This document shows, piece after piece, positions 1 to 7,717 of a stretch of DNA of 18,078 nucleotides. The translations under genes were made by a program, and so were the position numbers. Below the pieces are notes generated by a model. That model made no database searches. It saw nothing but the letters and a program-made list of their open reading frames with translations, and was not told the DNA's origin. The DNA is from CAYUST01 sp041908765 (GTDB lineage: Bacteria > Patescibacteriota > Gracilibacteria > Absconditabacterales > Absconditicoccaceae), in NCBI GenBank assembly GCA_041908765.1, contig JAYREU010000034.1:1-18078 (forward strand). The letters are read 5' to 3'. Within the stretch, counting starts at the first letter, position 1. Each line of letters begins with the position of its first letter.

Positions 1-163
1 GAGGAGTTTCCTGTGCCGCATTGGCATCAGCTGCCGATGTCATAGATGCAGCTAGGGTAGCACTAGATGAAAGGCGAGTATCGACTTGATCATTTTGATC
101 ACACAGATATGATCCCAAAATGAAGCTTACCGTCATGGTGCACACAAATAATATTATTTTCAT
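1..163 (-). CDS. Secreted or membrane-anchored protein, N-terminus only
   Basis: An open reading frame starts with ATG at 163 and runs off the left edge; 54 residues are visible. The N-terminus (MKIILFVCTMTVSFILGSYL) is a lysine followed by a hydrophobic segment of about 18 residues, as in a signal peptide or signal anchor, followed by a Ser/Ala/Thr-rich polar stretch. A Cys follows the hydrophobic segment, but the residues before it do not form a normal lipobox. A strong promoter (205-232, minus) lies directly upstream and gives a leader of about 35 nt. The gene diverges from the GH3 gene. No family can be assigned from this fragment. Confidence 0.6.
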   Translation of the reverse strand, partial: MKIILFVCTMTVSFILGSYLCDQNDQVDTRLSSSATLAASMTSAADANAAQETP

Positions 164-204
164 ATGAATATTTTTTACCTGCTAATGAACTACTAGCTAT
201 ATTT

Positions 205-232
205 TTTATAAGTAATTTGTATTAAATGTCAA
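205..232 (-). promoter_or_regulatory. Sigma70-type promoter for the left-edge secreted protein
   Basis: On the minus strand TTGACA (232-227) and TATAAA (210-205) are separated by 16 bp. The predicted start is near 198, about 35 nt before the ATG at 163. The -35 box is the left arm of the dyad at 227-245. Confidence 0.6.
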
Positions 233-245
233 TATGAGATTGACA
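227..245. promoter_or_regulatory. Dyad TGTCAAT-N5-ATTGACA between divergent promoters
   Basis: A perfect 7-bp inverted repeat (227-233 and 239-245) with a 5-bp spacer. The left arm contains the minus-strand -35 box. The right arm lies just upstream of the plus-strand promoter at 260-287. It could be an operator for the divergent pair, or a chance pairing of two TTGACA-like hexamers. Confidence 0.35.
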
Positions 246-259
246 TTTTGTGCGGTGAC

Positions 260-287
260 TTGCAATTGCACGTATGAGCAATAGAAT
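260..287 (+). promoter_or_regulatory. Probable promoter of the GH3 gene
   Basis: TTGCAA (260-265) and TAGAAT (282-287) have a 16-bp spacer, the same as the other promoters in this window. The predicted start near 294 leaves about 23 nt before the ATG at 317. This favours that ATG over upstream in-frame TTG codons at 266 and 293. Confidence 0.4.
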
Positions 288-316
288 GGGGATTGTTTAC
301 GTCCCAAGCGTCTCGT

Positions 317-2038
317 ATGCAACCAAAGCGCTACTGATTTCTCGGAGATATTCGCCCACCCAGGTCGAACGAGTTTCGTTGATTACAAACACACTTTTTG
401 CAGAGACCTACGACGCGTCTCATACGCTTGTTGCAACGCAACGGCATCATCCAAGTAGTTTTTTGGATCGTCCAACCACTGCTGCATGCGGTGATCAAAC
501 GGACCCAGCGTCATCCACAGGTCGTAGAAAGTCGTCTTTATAAGCGCCTGGTGCATTGATTTCAGCAGAGTGAACGAGGCAAAGTACATCACCTTCCCGC
601 ATCACGAAATACACAAGGGTATACATCGTGGAAAAAAAATGTACCAATCTCGCTCTATGAAGACCTAGCGCCATTATTACAAAAGAGATGAGGCACACGA
701 GAGGCAACCACCACACCACCTATCTGGTGACAATCAGGAGGGACGAGCAGTGGTATCCCCAAACGTATCCCCATGGTCAACGCATGCAAACAAGCCAATA
801 GGCGAGCTAATCTCATGGTGCTCGATTACGTTGCACGTCACACTCCGTGACAACGTTTGTTCAGCGGATTATTTTTGCCCCAAGTAGGGACGTATATACG
901 TGAGCAAACACCAAGATGAGCAGAAGAATATGGTGATGTTTCAAGCTTTCACGTCAAATCCCAAGGCAAGCGAGTACAGGGAACGTACGCATATGATCCC
1001 CTGATTTTGGTGGCGGATGCACGCGACAAGATTGCCTTCTATGCATCTACCGTGATAGAGCAACAGATCTCCTGTATCATGGGTGCTACGATTTGGGTAG
1101 AAGAAATGCTCAAACAAGTCTACGCACAGCATGGTCACACCGATGCATATACGCTCTGGGTCAATCGTATCGATGCGGTATTGTGTGGCTGAATGCCAAT
1201 TGATCCACGTCTTCCTAGTTTTGCATCTCTGGGTATACCTGCGCACAAAATATGGGGTATCTACAACTCCGCAGAAGGTATGTGGAGTCACGAAGTTCGT
1301 CATCTACAAACTCCAACCACATGAAGACGATACCGTAGGTTCACCAATACGCATTTGGTTGAGTTTACGCCGATTGATAATGTCTGAGGAGATGGACGTT
1401 TAATTGATGTACAGAACGTGCGAAGGAGTGAAGATCTTCTTGCTGAACCTGAGTTACTAGCTCAGGCATGAAATCACTTTTTCCCTATTGTCACAACCTT
1501 CGGTCTCCCCCGTTATTTGCTCCAAGATACCTTGGAGTTGGCAGTAGCATATGAAAATGAGAGCACACCTATCCTGATAGAAACCATCTTGGGCAGAGAG
1601 CATGGCATGAACGAACGAGGAGAGGAACTCATGGAAGGCAACATCGAGCAAGCATTTACGCAGTTGCGTACTTCGGGGTATGAGCTGGGTGAGTATGCAT
1701 TGTGTGCACAAAGCAGGTGAGTAGGTAACGAAGAAGTGAGAAATCATCAGCGAGTAGTCGAGTCTTCGTACGAAGTCGATGCTGAACGTTTGGCGGATAC
1801 AATCGATGAAACACTACAGTCACTCGCGCATGATTATCAAGCAAAGCGTCAGAGTGGCATTATCAATAGAAGACCTACCATGCTCGTAGTCAAACCAGGT
1901 GCACTGCTTGCCTACGTCACCGAAGTCAAAGGTAAATATGGAGGACAAGCTAAAATCAAACATATCTATACGGGAGTGCATAATGCAGCGTTTACAGAAC
2001 TCTACACGCGATGCCTGTCACACCAACTGCACACATAA
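317..2038 (+). CDS. GH3-family acyl-acid amido synthetase-like protein
   Basis: With TGA as Gly this is one 573-residue frame ending in TAA; the standard code breaks it at twelve TGA codons. It matches the GH3 family (acyl-adenylate-forming enzymes that join carboxylic acids to amino acids) along its length. Residues 136-149 (WGQSGGTSSGIPKR) correspond to the ATP-binding SSGTSxGxxK motif. A GATIWVEEMLKQV stretch matches the family's G-P-S-W-L-L region. CGGMPIDP, whose second Gly is TGA, matches the conserved HGG loop. IYNSAEG near residue 315 matches the Y-N-A-S-E-G adenylate-binding motif. EFTPID, GLPRYLLQD and a C-terminal GGQAKIKH (near residue 543) match the FEFIP, GLYRYRxGD and LGGQ-K-P-R segments. 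Length is normal (about 500-600). The substrate is unknown; bacterial members are poorly characterised and the auxin conjugation of plant members should not be assumed. The start is uncertain: ATG 317 fits the promoter, but TTG 266 is possible. Confidence 0.88.
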
Positions 2039-2052
2039 AATCTGAGGATTGC

Positions 2053-2080
2053 TTGCTTTCGTGTGTCGCTCCGCTATAGT
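2053..2080 (+). promoter_or_regulatory. Probable promoter of the NADH dehydrogenase gene
   Basis: TTGCTT (2053-2058) and TATAGT (2075-2080) with a 16-bp spacer, in the 68-bp gap after the GH3 stop. The predicted start near 2087 leaves a leader of about 20 nt to the ATG at 2107, with no evident ribosome binding site. Confidence 0.4.
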
Positions 2081-2106
2081 TCAACCACTTTTACAAATGT
2101 ACACCT

Positions 2107-3168
2107 ATGACTCACCATCACGCAACTGTCGCTATCATTGGTTGATGATTTGCATGACTTTCTGCCTACTGGACAATCAAGAGAGCTTCACCACAGACGA
2201 GCATAGTCCTCTTCGATATGCGCGATCACTTCACGTGGATACCGTGACTCCATGAGACCTTGGGGAGAGGTAAAGCATTAGCTAATTTACAGATATCTCT
2301 TCGCAAGAACCTCTGAAGCGATTATCATGCAGAACACATCACCCATATTCAACAACATGAAATCACGACTGCATCAGGCAAGAAATGGACGTTTGATTTT
2401 TGTGTCATCGCTACCTGATCTCGTACGAATTTTTTTGGTAAAACAGATTTCGAACAGCACGCAGTGACCTTGCGTTATCCAGAAGACGTACTGCTTATAA
2501 ACAAGAAGTTGTCGACCGCACATCACGTCACCGTCGTAGGAGGTGGTTTCACTGGTATAGAAATAGCAAGTATGCTCGGCGCACGCAAACTCGTCAAAGG
2601 GACACTTCGCTTGATTCATGGCAAAGAACGCCTCGCAGATCGTATGGAACCAGCAGTTTCTCGCTTGTGCAAAAAAAGACTCGAGCAACGAGGAGTTGAA
2701 GTCATGCTTGATCAAAAAGTAACTACCATCACCCCAACGGAAGTGCATCTCGAAAGTGGTGCAATACTCGCTAGTGATCTCACTATCTTGAGCTCCGGCA
2801 TCAAAATAAATGATGAATCATTTCGTGACTATCTCAATTTCGCAGGGGAGTATGCTTCGCATGAATCTCCTGATATTTTTTGGTGCGGGGATGTGGCTAT
2901 CCATGGACTCTATACCACCGCTCACAACGCCATGTGTGAAGGCAAAAGAGTAGGACGCATCATCGCAGACCGCCTGCTGGGCATTACACGCACCTATCCT
3001 CCGCTCACCAATCGAGACAAACTGGCTATCGCCCTCTGACCCTACGATGGTGTGATGACCATAGGTACCAAAACCTACTATCTCCCTCGAGTTACTGGTT
3101 TCCTCAAAAAACTTGTCCAGCGAAAAGTGATGCGAGAGTTCAAAACAGGGAGGATGTTACCGTTCTAG
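2107..3168 (+). CDS. Type II NADH dehydrogenase / FAD-dependent pyridine nucleotide-disulfide oxidoreductase
   Basis: A 353-residue frame ending in TAG with seven TGA=Gly codons. The N-terminal Rossmann motif VAIIGGGFAG (residues 8-17) uses TGA for Gly13, Gly14 and Gly17. An ATG-type motif CVIATGSRTN also has TGA as its Gly. A second nucleotide-binding fold begins VTVVGGGFTGIE (residues 141-152), and a FAD-contacting WCGDVA lies near residue 264. HFTWIPGLHE and ALGPYDGV resemble type II NADH dehydrogenase segments, and the C-terminus (VTGFLKKLVQRKVMREF) resembles the amphipathic membrane-contact helix of that family. These enzymes pass electrons from NADH to quinone without pumping protons. 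At 353 residues it is somewhat short (about 400 is usual). Another FAD-dependent NAD(P)H oxidoreductase of the same superfamily is the alternative. It follows the GH3 gene by 68 bp but probably has its own promoter. Confidence 0.88.
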
Positions 3169-3184
3169 AAATCTATTATTCGTA

Positions 3185-3212
3185 TTGACAACTTCTATAA
3201 CTTGGTTATAAG
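3185..3212 (+). promoter_or_regulatory. Strong promoter of the 3236 orphan gene
   Basis: A consensus TTGACA (3185-3190), a 16-bp spacer and TATAAG (3207-3212). The predicted start near 3219 gives a leader of less than 20 nt before the ATG at 3236, containing AAAGAG as a possible weak ribosome binding site. Confidence 0.65.
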
Positions 3213-3235
3213 CTTTTTTCACCAAAAGAGAAAAA

Positions 3236-4468
3236 ATGAAAAAAATGATCTTTAACAAAAAAACTCCCCTTACCGTAGGGATAGTGAGTTTATTGCCAAA
3301 AGGGCATAAGTTTGCACAGGTAGATGAAATCACCAAAAGTATTCTACAATTTTCACCTCTCCTCCACCTCACAAAAGATAATGATCCTGACATAGTCATT
3401 TCATTTCTTGAAGAGGACAAAAAAGCGAAAGTCCACATCGCCAGAAAAGGTTGTGAATCTCATTTGAGTACTATTATGGCTACGGAGAATTTGAACAATA
3501 CACAAAACCCAAATATCCCTTTGGGACTGTATTATTCAATATATAAATGCCTTGCCATTGATGAGGACAGATACAAAACTTGGGCGGAGGAAAAATGGAT
3601 AGAGCAGCATCGTATTGATGATACAGCCAGAACAATCTCTTACAAGGTTACCAATCTTGTAGATAAAATGCTACCAGAATTTCCGATTGCACAAGGGTAT
3701 CAGCAGGCGTTGCAAAGTATGATCGGTAAAACTGACACAGATCCTCAAAAAGTAGGGGTAGAAGGTGAAGTTATCATACAAAGTATAGCAGAACAACCAG
3801 GCAATATTGAAATGAAATTGGTCTACACGCTACCAGATGGCTATTATTTGATCAAAGAGAAAAATGAACATAGCTTTCTAGATTTTCTCAGTAGCGATGA
3901 GCAAACTTCTCATAAGGTATTAGATCAAACGCATACCCTTAAGTTAAATACATCAAATCTCCTCCATGCGAATGCGCAGTTGGTTGCTCCACTGATTCAT
4001 TCTCCACTAGAGTGGATGAGAATATTTCTCTTCAAGTTCTATAGCGATTGGAAGAATACTATGGAAGAAGTACAAGGATATGTGGTTGTGTCACCTGACG
4101 AGAATGGTACTCTAGCTGACCATCTATTTGTTTTGCCTGAGAATGCCGGCCTACCTATCCGTTTGCATGAAACAATAAACAATACAAAGACCAACAAATT
4201 ATGTCAAAATGAGATAGCTGAAGTATTTGAAACAAGCAATCACATAGTTGGATCATGTGTAGACATTGAAATAGTATACGGAAGAGATGACCTGACCTTT
4301 GAAGTGAAATTTCATGGTCGCGATCTGGGGAGTGCTATAATACCCATTGATGCATTGCAGGATAAAGAAACACGAAAGGAAATATTTAGAGACATACAAG
4401 GTAAGCTCAGCAAAGAAGTTGTACTTCCCTTGGCAATTTATGCGCTCAAACCACAGGCAAGTGCATAG
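3236..4468 (+). CDS. Hypothetical protein, 410 residues, no recognised family
   Basis: A clean frame from ATG 3236 to TAG 4466-4468. It has its own consensus promoter upstream and a terminator 22 bp downstream, so it looks monocistronic. I do not recognise a domain. The protein is acidic to neutral and soluble-looking, with no signal peptide or membrane helix. The N-terminal part has a beta-rich pattern (TPLTVGIVSLLPKGHKF, then PDIVISFLEED). The middle is helical around an EKWIEQHRIDD stretch, and the C-terminal part is beta-rich (DIEIVYGRDDLTFEVKFHG). It contains no TGA codon although it has about 19 glycines, unlike its GH3 and NADH dehydrogenase neighbours. It is an expressed-looking lineage orphan of unknown role. 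Confidence 0.8.
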   Translation: MKKMIFNKKTPLTVGIVSLLPKGHKFAQVDEITKSILQFSPLLHLTKDNDPDIVISFLEEDKKAKVHIARKGCESHLSTIMATENLNNTQNPNIPLGLYYSIYKCLAIDEDRYKTWAEEKWIEQHRIDDTARTISYKVTNLVDKMLPEFPIAQGYQQALQSMIGKTDTDPQKVGVEGEVIIQSIAEQPGNIEMKLVYTLPDGYYLIKEKNEHSFLDFLSSDEQTSHKVLDQTHTLKLNTSNLLHANAQLVAPLIHSPLEWMRIFLFKFYSDWKNTMEEVQGYVVVSPDENGTLADHLFVLPENAGLPIRLHETINNTKTNKLCQNEIAEVFETSNHIVGSCVDIEIVYGRDDLTFEVKFHGRDLGSAIIPIDALQDKETRKEIFRDIQGKLSKEVVLPLAIYALKPQASA

Positions 4469-4490
4469 AAAATAATAGCGTACCTATTGA

Positions 4491-4517
4491 AGTAGTCGGA
4501 AATTCCGGCTACTTTTT
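4491..4517 (+). terminator. Rho-independent terminator after the 3236 gene
   Basis: AGTAGTCGG pairs with CCGGCTACT around an AAATT loop, with one G-U pair, followed by a run of six T. It lies just after the TAG at 4468 and before the next promoter. Confidence 0.8.
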
Positions 4518-4532
4518 TATTATACAAAACAG

Positions 4533-4560
4533 TTGACAAAGATGAAGTGATTGGTATAAA
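4533..4560 (+). promoter_or_regulatory. Strong promoter of the secreted-protein operon
   Basis: TTGACA (4533-4538), a 16-bp spacer and TATAAA (4555-4560). The start would be near 4567. An in-frame ATG at 4561 therefore overlaps the transcription start and is not usable; the ATG at 4609 is the likely start. Confidence 0.65.
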
Positions 4561-4608
4561 ATGCTAGTTAGGTATCAAAAATTACTTTTAGTATGTTATG
4601 TTTTTCAC

Positions 4609-5424
4609 ATGAAAAAAATCATCGCAATATTGCTCGCTGCTACCAGTGCGCTTAGTATGTTTGCTTATGCGCTCAGTGCTGAAAAAGAACTGCAAGTACA
4701 AACAGCTACAGAAAAAATTATGGACTATCTCCTTGTCCAACCACGTGAGGTTGCCAACAATATCTTGCTCGTCCTCAAAAGTTACCAAAAAGATTTTCTT
4801 GTTTCAGGGGAAAGTGATAAGCTCGCTATAGTTACTATGCTTTTGGAGCAACTTACTCCTTTTGTGACGTGTGTCTATGCAGAGGGGACGTGGTTGGTTG
4901 AAACTCGTGAATGTGAGTTTATAGGTGAAGAGACTTGTAGAACGATGTGAGGCATGTTTGATGCATGTGCATCCGCATGTAGACATGGTGGGAGTAGTAT
5001 CTGTACCTTGCAATGTGTACCCGTGTGTAGCATGCAAACAGAAACTGTTGCACCTGTAGCTGAGAAGAGCATGCGTATCACCGTGGGTCCTGCACAAAGC
5101 ACCTGTTACAATATGTATAACCAACAAACTTCATGTCTCCTCGTCAGACCAGAAGGACAATTCGGATGGACGCTCATGCCAGAGGGTATTCAAGGTTTCG
5201 ATCGAGATGCAGGATTTACCTATGAGCTTGAAGTATTGGTCACCAACGATGGCATGTATCATTACTTGAACACCATTAGCAAATCCATAGATCTCAGTGT
5301 GTGTAACTCCTATTTCGATGGATGTAATACCTGTACGATAACTGATGGAAAAATTGCAGCATGTACCAGAAAATATTGTGAGACACCTGTGGAGCCACGT
5401 TGTTTGGACCTCATCACTCAGTAA
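4609..5424 (+). CDS. Secreted Cys-rich protein with a DUF4377-like domain
   Basis: A 271-residue frame ending in TAA that crosses one TGA (Gly114). The N-terminus (MKKIIAILLAATSALSMFAYA) is a classical signal peptide, with cleavage likely after AYA (21) or LSA (24). A Cys-rich segment follows (CEFIGEETC, then GGMFDACASACRHGG, with TGA as the first Gly, then CTLQCVPVC). Around residues 160-215 a STCYN...SCLLV...GWTLMPEGIQGF pattern resembles DUF4377, in which a Cys-x-Gln/Cys-L-x-V segment precedes W-x-L-F/M and I-x-G-F. The C-terminal part has a third Cys cluster (YFDGCNTCTITDG, ACTRKYC). About twenty cysteines suggest an oxidised, disulfide-stabilised extracellular protein. It lies 16 bp upstream of the next gene, so the two probably form an operon. 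The DUF4377 match is by pattern only. Confidence 0.72.
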
Positions 5425-5440
5425 AACAAAATTCTTATAT

Positions 5441-6256
5441 ATGGAAATAAACATTGATGGCCCAGAACTAAAAAATGGACACACTAACCTCCTTATGAGG
5501 TCAGAAAATGGAAAACAAAAGGATGTAGTACAAACCACGCCTGATGCAAGGACGCCCTTTACGGTACCCCTCCTGCACGAACTCGCTGTGGGAGAGACGG
5601 GAAGTATCAGCAAAGACGCGGTTGCACGTGTCGGTGACAAGTTCTGGATATTGAATACGTTTGCTATATTTCCTCTCGCTTATTGGAAGGCAGGAACTAT
5701 GGTCAAAATCAAACGTCTTTTGCCAGGTAAGGGAAGAAATGCTTTCTCCATAGATGGCTACAAAGCGACCATTGCTCCTCTCGTGAGTAAGTATGCCTAC
5801 TATCCCAACATGTTCCTGAGATTGAGAGGATATGTGGGGCCAATTGATGCGTCGTTTGAAGTGCTCTCTGATCAAAACTGGTGGAAGTCATGTATGGTCG
5901 AAGATCTGATTGTCTCATTGTTGGAGGTAAGTTACAAGCGGACAAGGCCAGATTGGTACGAAGCAGCACTAACGTATGCTATCGAGCGTGTGGGAGCCAA
6001 AGTGATTCGCTACGAGCAAGCACTAGAACTCTTCACGCAAATCTATGGTATCAAAGCACTCGCTCCTCTATGTGAAGCGCTGGCTACTGCCATGAAAGAC
6101 GATGGCAAGCGTTACAAAGAGCAGTTCGATGAGGACACCATGCGAAGAATCGTCAATGATTTTAGTGGGGTGCCCAAGCCCGTCTTTGAAAAATTTCAGG
6201 AATCCCTGAATTTGAGTCCCCATAAAATGGGGTACAGAAATAGCAATGACGGATAA
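5441..6256 (+). CDS. Hypothetical protein, 271 residues, operon partner of the secreted protein
   Basis: A frame from ATG 5441 to TAA 6254-6256; it stays open upstream into the preceding gene, but only the ATG 16 bp after that stop makes sense. No signal peptide or membrane helix is visible, so it is likely cytoplasmic. The N-terminal 120 residues look beta-rich (KNGHTNLLMRSENGKQKD, then PFTVPLLHELAVGETGSI). The C-terminal half is helical and charged (SLLEVSYKRTRPDWYEAALT through RYKEQFDEDTMRRIV). It has about 18 glycines and no TGA. A strong terminator lies 11 bp after the stop. I do not recognise a family; the role is unknown. Confidence 0.75.
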   Translation: MEINIDGPELKNGHTNLLMRSENGKQKDVVQTTPDARTPFTVPLLHELAVGETGSISKDAVARVGDKFWILNTFAIFPLAYWKAGTMVKIKRLLPGKGRNAFSIDGYKATIAPLVSKYAYYPNMFLRLRGYVGPIDASFEVLSDQNWWKSCMVEDLIVSLLEVSYKRTRPDWYEAALTYAIERVGAKVIRYEQALELFTQIYGIKALAPLCEALATAMKDDGKRYKEQFDEDTMRRIVNDFSGVPKPVFEKFQESLNLSPHKMGYRNSNDG

Positions 6257-6267
6257 TGGTGTTTATA

Positions 6268-6303
6268 AAGGGGTTTGTGCGAATCGCACAAACCCCTTTT
6301 TTT
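6268..6303 (+). terminator. Strong Rho-independent terminator
   Basis: A perfect stem GGGGTTTGTGCGA / TCGCACAAACCCC with a very short loop, then seven T. It separates the plus-strand block from the converging minus-strand gene that ends at 6326. A few A residues before the stem could give weak activity on the other strand. Confidence 0.92.
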
Positions 6304-6325
6304 CGTTGATATCACCTCCAACGTC

Positions 6326-7267
6326 CTAAGACTTTTGCCACTTGTGTTCCAAAAGTTCCAAGAGATGGCAGAGTTCAAAGGCAACTTTTTGAATACAATG
6401 ACTTGCATATCTTTGAGATGTTTGTTGCTCTTGAGCTCTGAGTTCCATAGGATGGATTGCAGTTGTGACATGTTTACAATCAATGAGCAATGTATGGAGA
6501 TCACGCAATTGTTTCTTGTGTGCCCAGATTTGCTTTTGTGGGAAATTATCAAGTACGGTCACCACCTCCAAGAGAAAGTCGAGGTGACTCAAATAGAATT
6601 TTCTCGTATATTCCACTGTGTCAAATGTGATAATCTGAGACCAGGCAGGTCTCGTAAACTCTCTAGCAAGCAATGCAGTTGAAAGTTTTTGATAGCTTGC
6701 ACGTTCATTTGCATCCAAGAGGAGAATACATGGCATCTCTTCTTGTACTTTTTCCAGTAATGATTTACGCTCTTTGACAGGCTTTGGCTCTTTGATAGGC
6801 TTTGGTTGCTTGAGCATTTTGGGTTGCTTTCCATTTGGCGCGCGACCTATCTTATTCTTGGCATCATGAGGAGCTCAATGATTTTTTTGTATTGGTTCTT
6901 TACCCTCTGGTATGTTTGGGGACACAATGGGAGCAGGTGAAGCAGATGGAGTACTTGTACGCGAAGGTCTGGTGCCAAGTCTATTATCCTTGAGACATTC
7001 TTTGAGGGTCTGTACATACGTCAGCGTCATTGCTTTGATGTAGGGGGATACTTCAATCTCCATTTTTTCTCTCAATCTTGTTATCTCCAAAATCAACGGA
7101 CGTTGCGTCTCGTAGAGTTGGCCTACTGTAGGTGGTGTACGTTTAAATACCTCAATAAGCGCCTGGCGAAATTCGTCTTCAGGAAATGCATCCTCAGGTT
7201 GATGAATGAGATGCCCCTCTAGTACTTGTTCAAGTTTGGCTTGCTGAGGGTAGGGGAGGACTTTCAT
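6326..7267 (-). CDS. Hypothetical two-domain protein with a Pro/Lys-rich linker
   Basis: A 313-residue frame from ATG 7267 to TAG; one TGA (Gly131, complement 6877-6875) joins what the standard code would split into two proteins. Residues 1-100 form a helical domain (YPQQAKLEQVLEGHL, EFRQALIEVFKRTPPTVG, LILEITRLREKMEIEVSPYI). Residues 100-165 are a low-complexity linker rich in Pro, Ser and Lys (STPSASPAPIVSP, then KQPKPIKEPKPVKERK). Residues 166-313 form a second helical domain with many Leu, His and Gln residues. The Lys/Pro linker suggests a flexible, possibly nucleic-acid-contacting tether. There is no signal peptide and no recognised family. Confidence 0.7.
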
Positions 7268-7356
7268 GCAGGTTAAAATTAATTGAATACAGAAAAAATA
7301 CTTATTTCAAATAAATAATCAAGTCAATATAAAATGTATATTTTATGAGATAACGC

Positions 7357-7626
7357 TTATTTCTGCGTAGGTTTCCAACAATCACGCCAATGTCTTTTCT
7401 CAACATAGACAATTTGCCATCGGCGATTCCCTATCGCGTAACCGAAAATGACTCAGGTAATGATCACGGAGAGTTGTGCCCACACAGGCAATTCACCACA
7501 CCACATCCGTGCAGGTGTCTGAGGCAACATCCATTGGCCAAACTTTGCCAACCAAATCACATGCGCCACATAGCTGAGCATAATCCATAGGATGATGACC
7601 AGTATTAGGTAGATATGTTTTTTCAT
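7357..7626 (-). CDS. Small membrane protein with two transmembrane helices
   Basis: An 89-residue frame from ATG 7626 to TAA (7359-7357), reading through one TGA. The first hydrophobic helix follows the start (IYLILVIILWIMLSYVAHVIW). A loop with PQTPARMWCGELP follows, then a second helix whose Gly in IITGVIFGYAIG is TGA, and a basic, aromatic tail (RRWQIVYVEKRHWRDCWK). An ATG at 7656 would add ten residues; the MKK start is preferred because it directly precedes the helix. The TGA sits inside the second helix, so under the standard code the protein would lose its C-terminus. Function unknown. Confidence 0.65.
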
Positions 7627-7717
7627 ACTGAAAAGAAGAAACAAAGTCATTCTCATATGATCTTTTTTTTAGCGATATGCAAGTGAAATGCGCAAAGATA
7701 GTATTTACTTCTCTGTA

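Noticed and set aside
383..820. Overlapping minus-strand frames that look like a frameshifted membrane protein (MVWWLPLVCLISFV..., MMYFASFTLLKSMHQ...)
   Set aside because: The plus strand here encodes the N-terminal third of the GH3 enzyme in one continuous code-25 frame, including its ATP-binding motif at 734-763. The minus frames are antisense shadows.
941..1844. Minus-strand frames at 941-1303, 1457-1747 and 1656-1844
   Set aside because: All lie antisense to the GH3 frame, which carries family motifs throughout. The minus frames show none.
1007..2038. Several separate short plus-strand genes
   Set aside because: They are pieces of one GH3 protein split only because TGA was read as stop.
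4561..4608. ATG at 4561 as the start of the secreted protein
   Set aside because: It overlaps the predicted transcription start of the promoter at 4533-4560 and would bury the signal peptide; the ATG at 4609 begins exactly with MKK and the hydrophobic core.
6589..6834. Minus-strand frame with a repetitive SKSQSLSKS start
   Set aside because: It is out of frame with the 313-residue protein on the same strand; the repetition comes from the Pro/Lys linker read in another frame.
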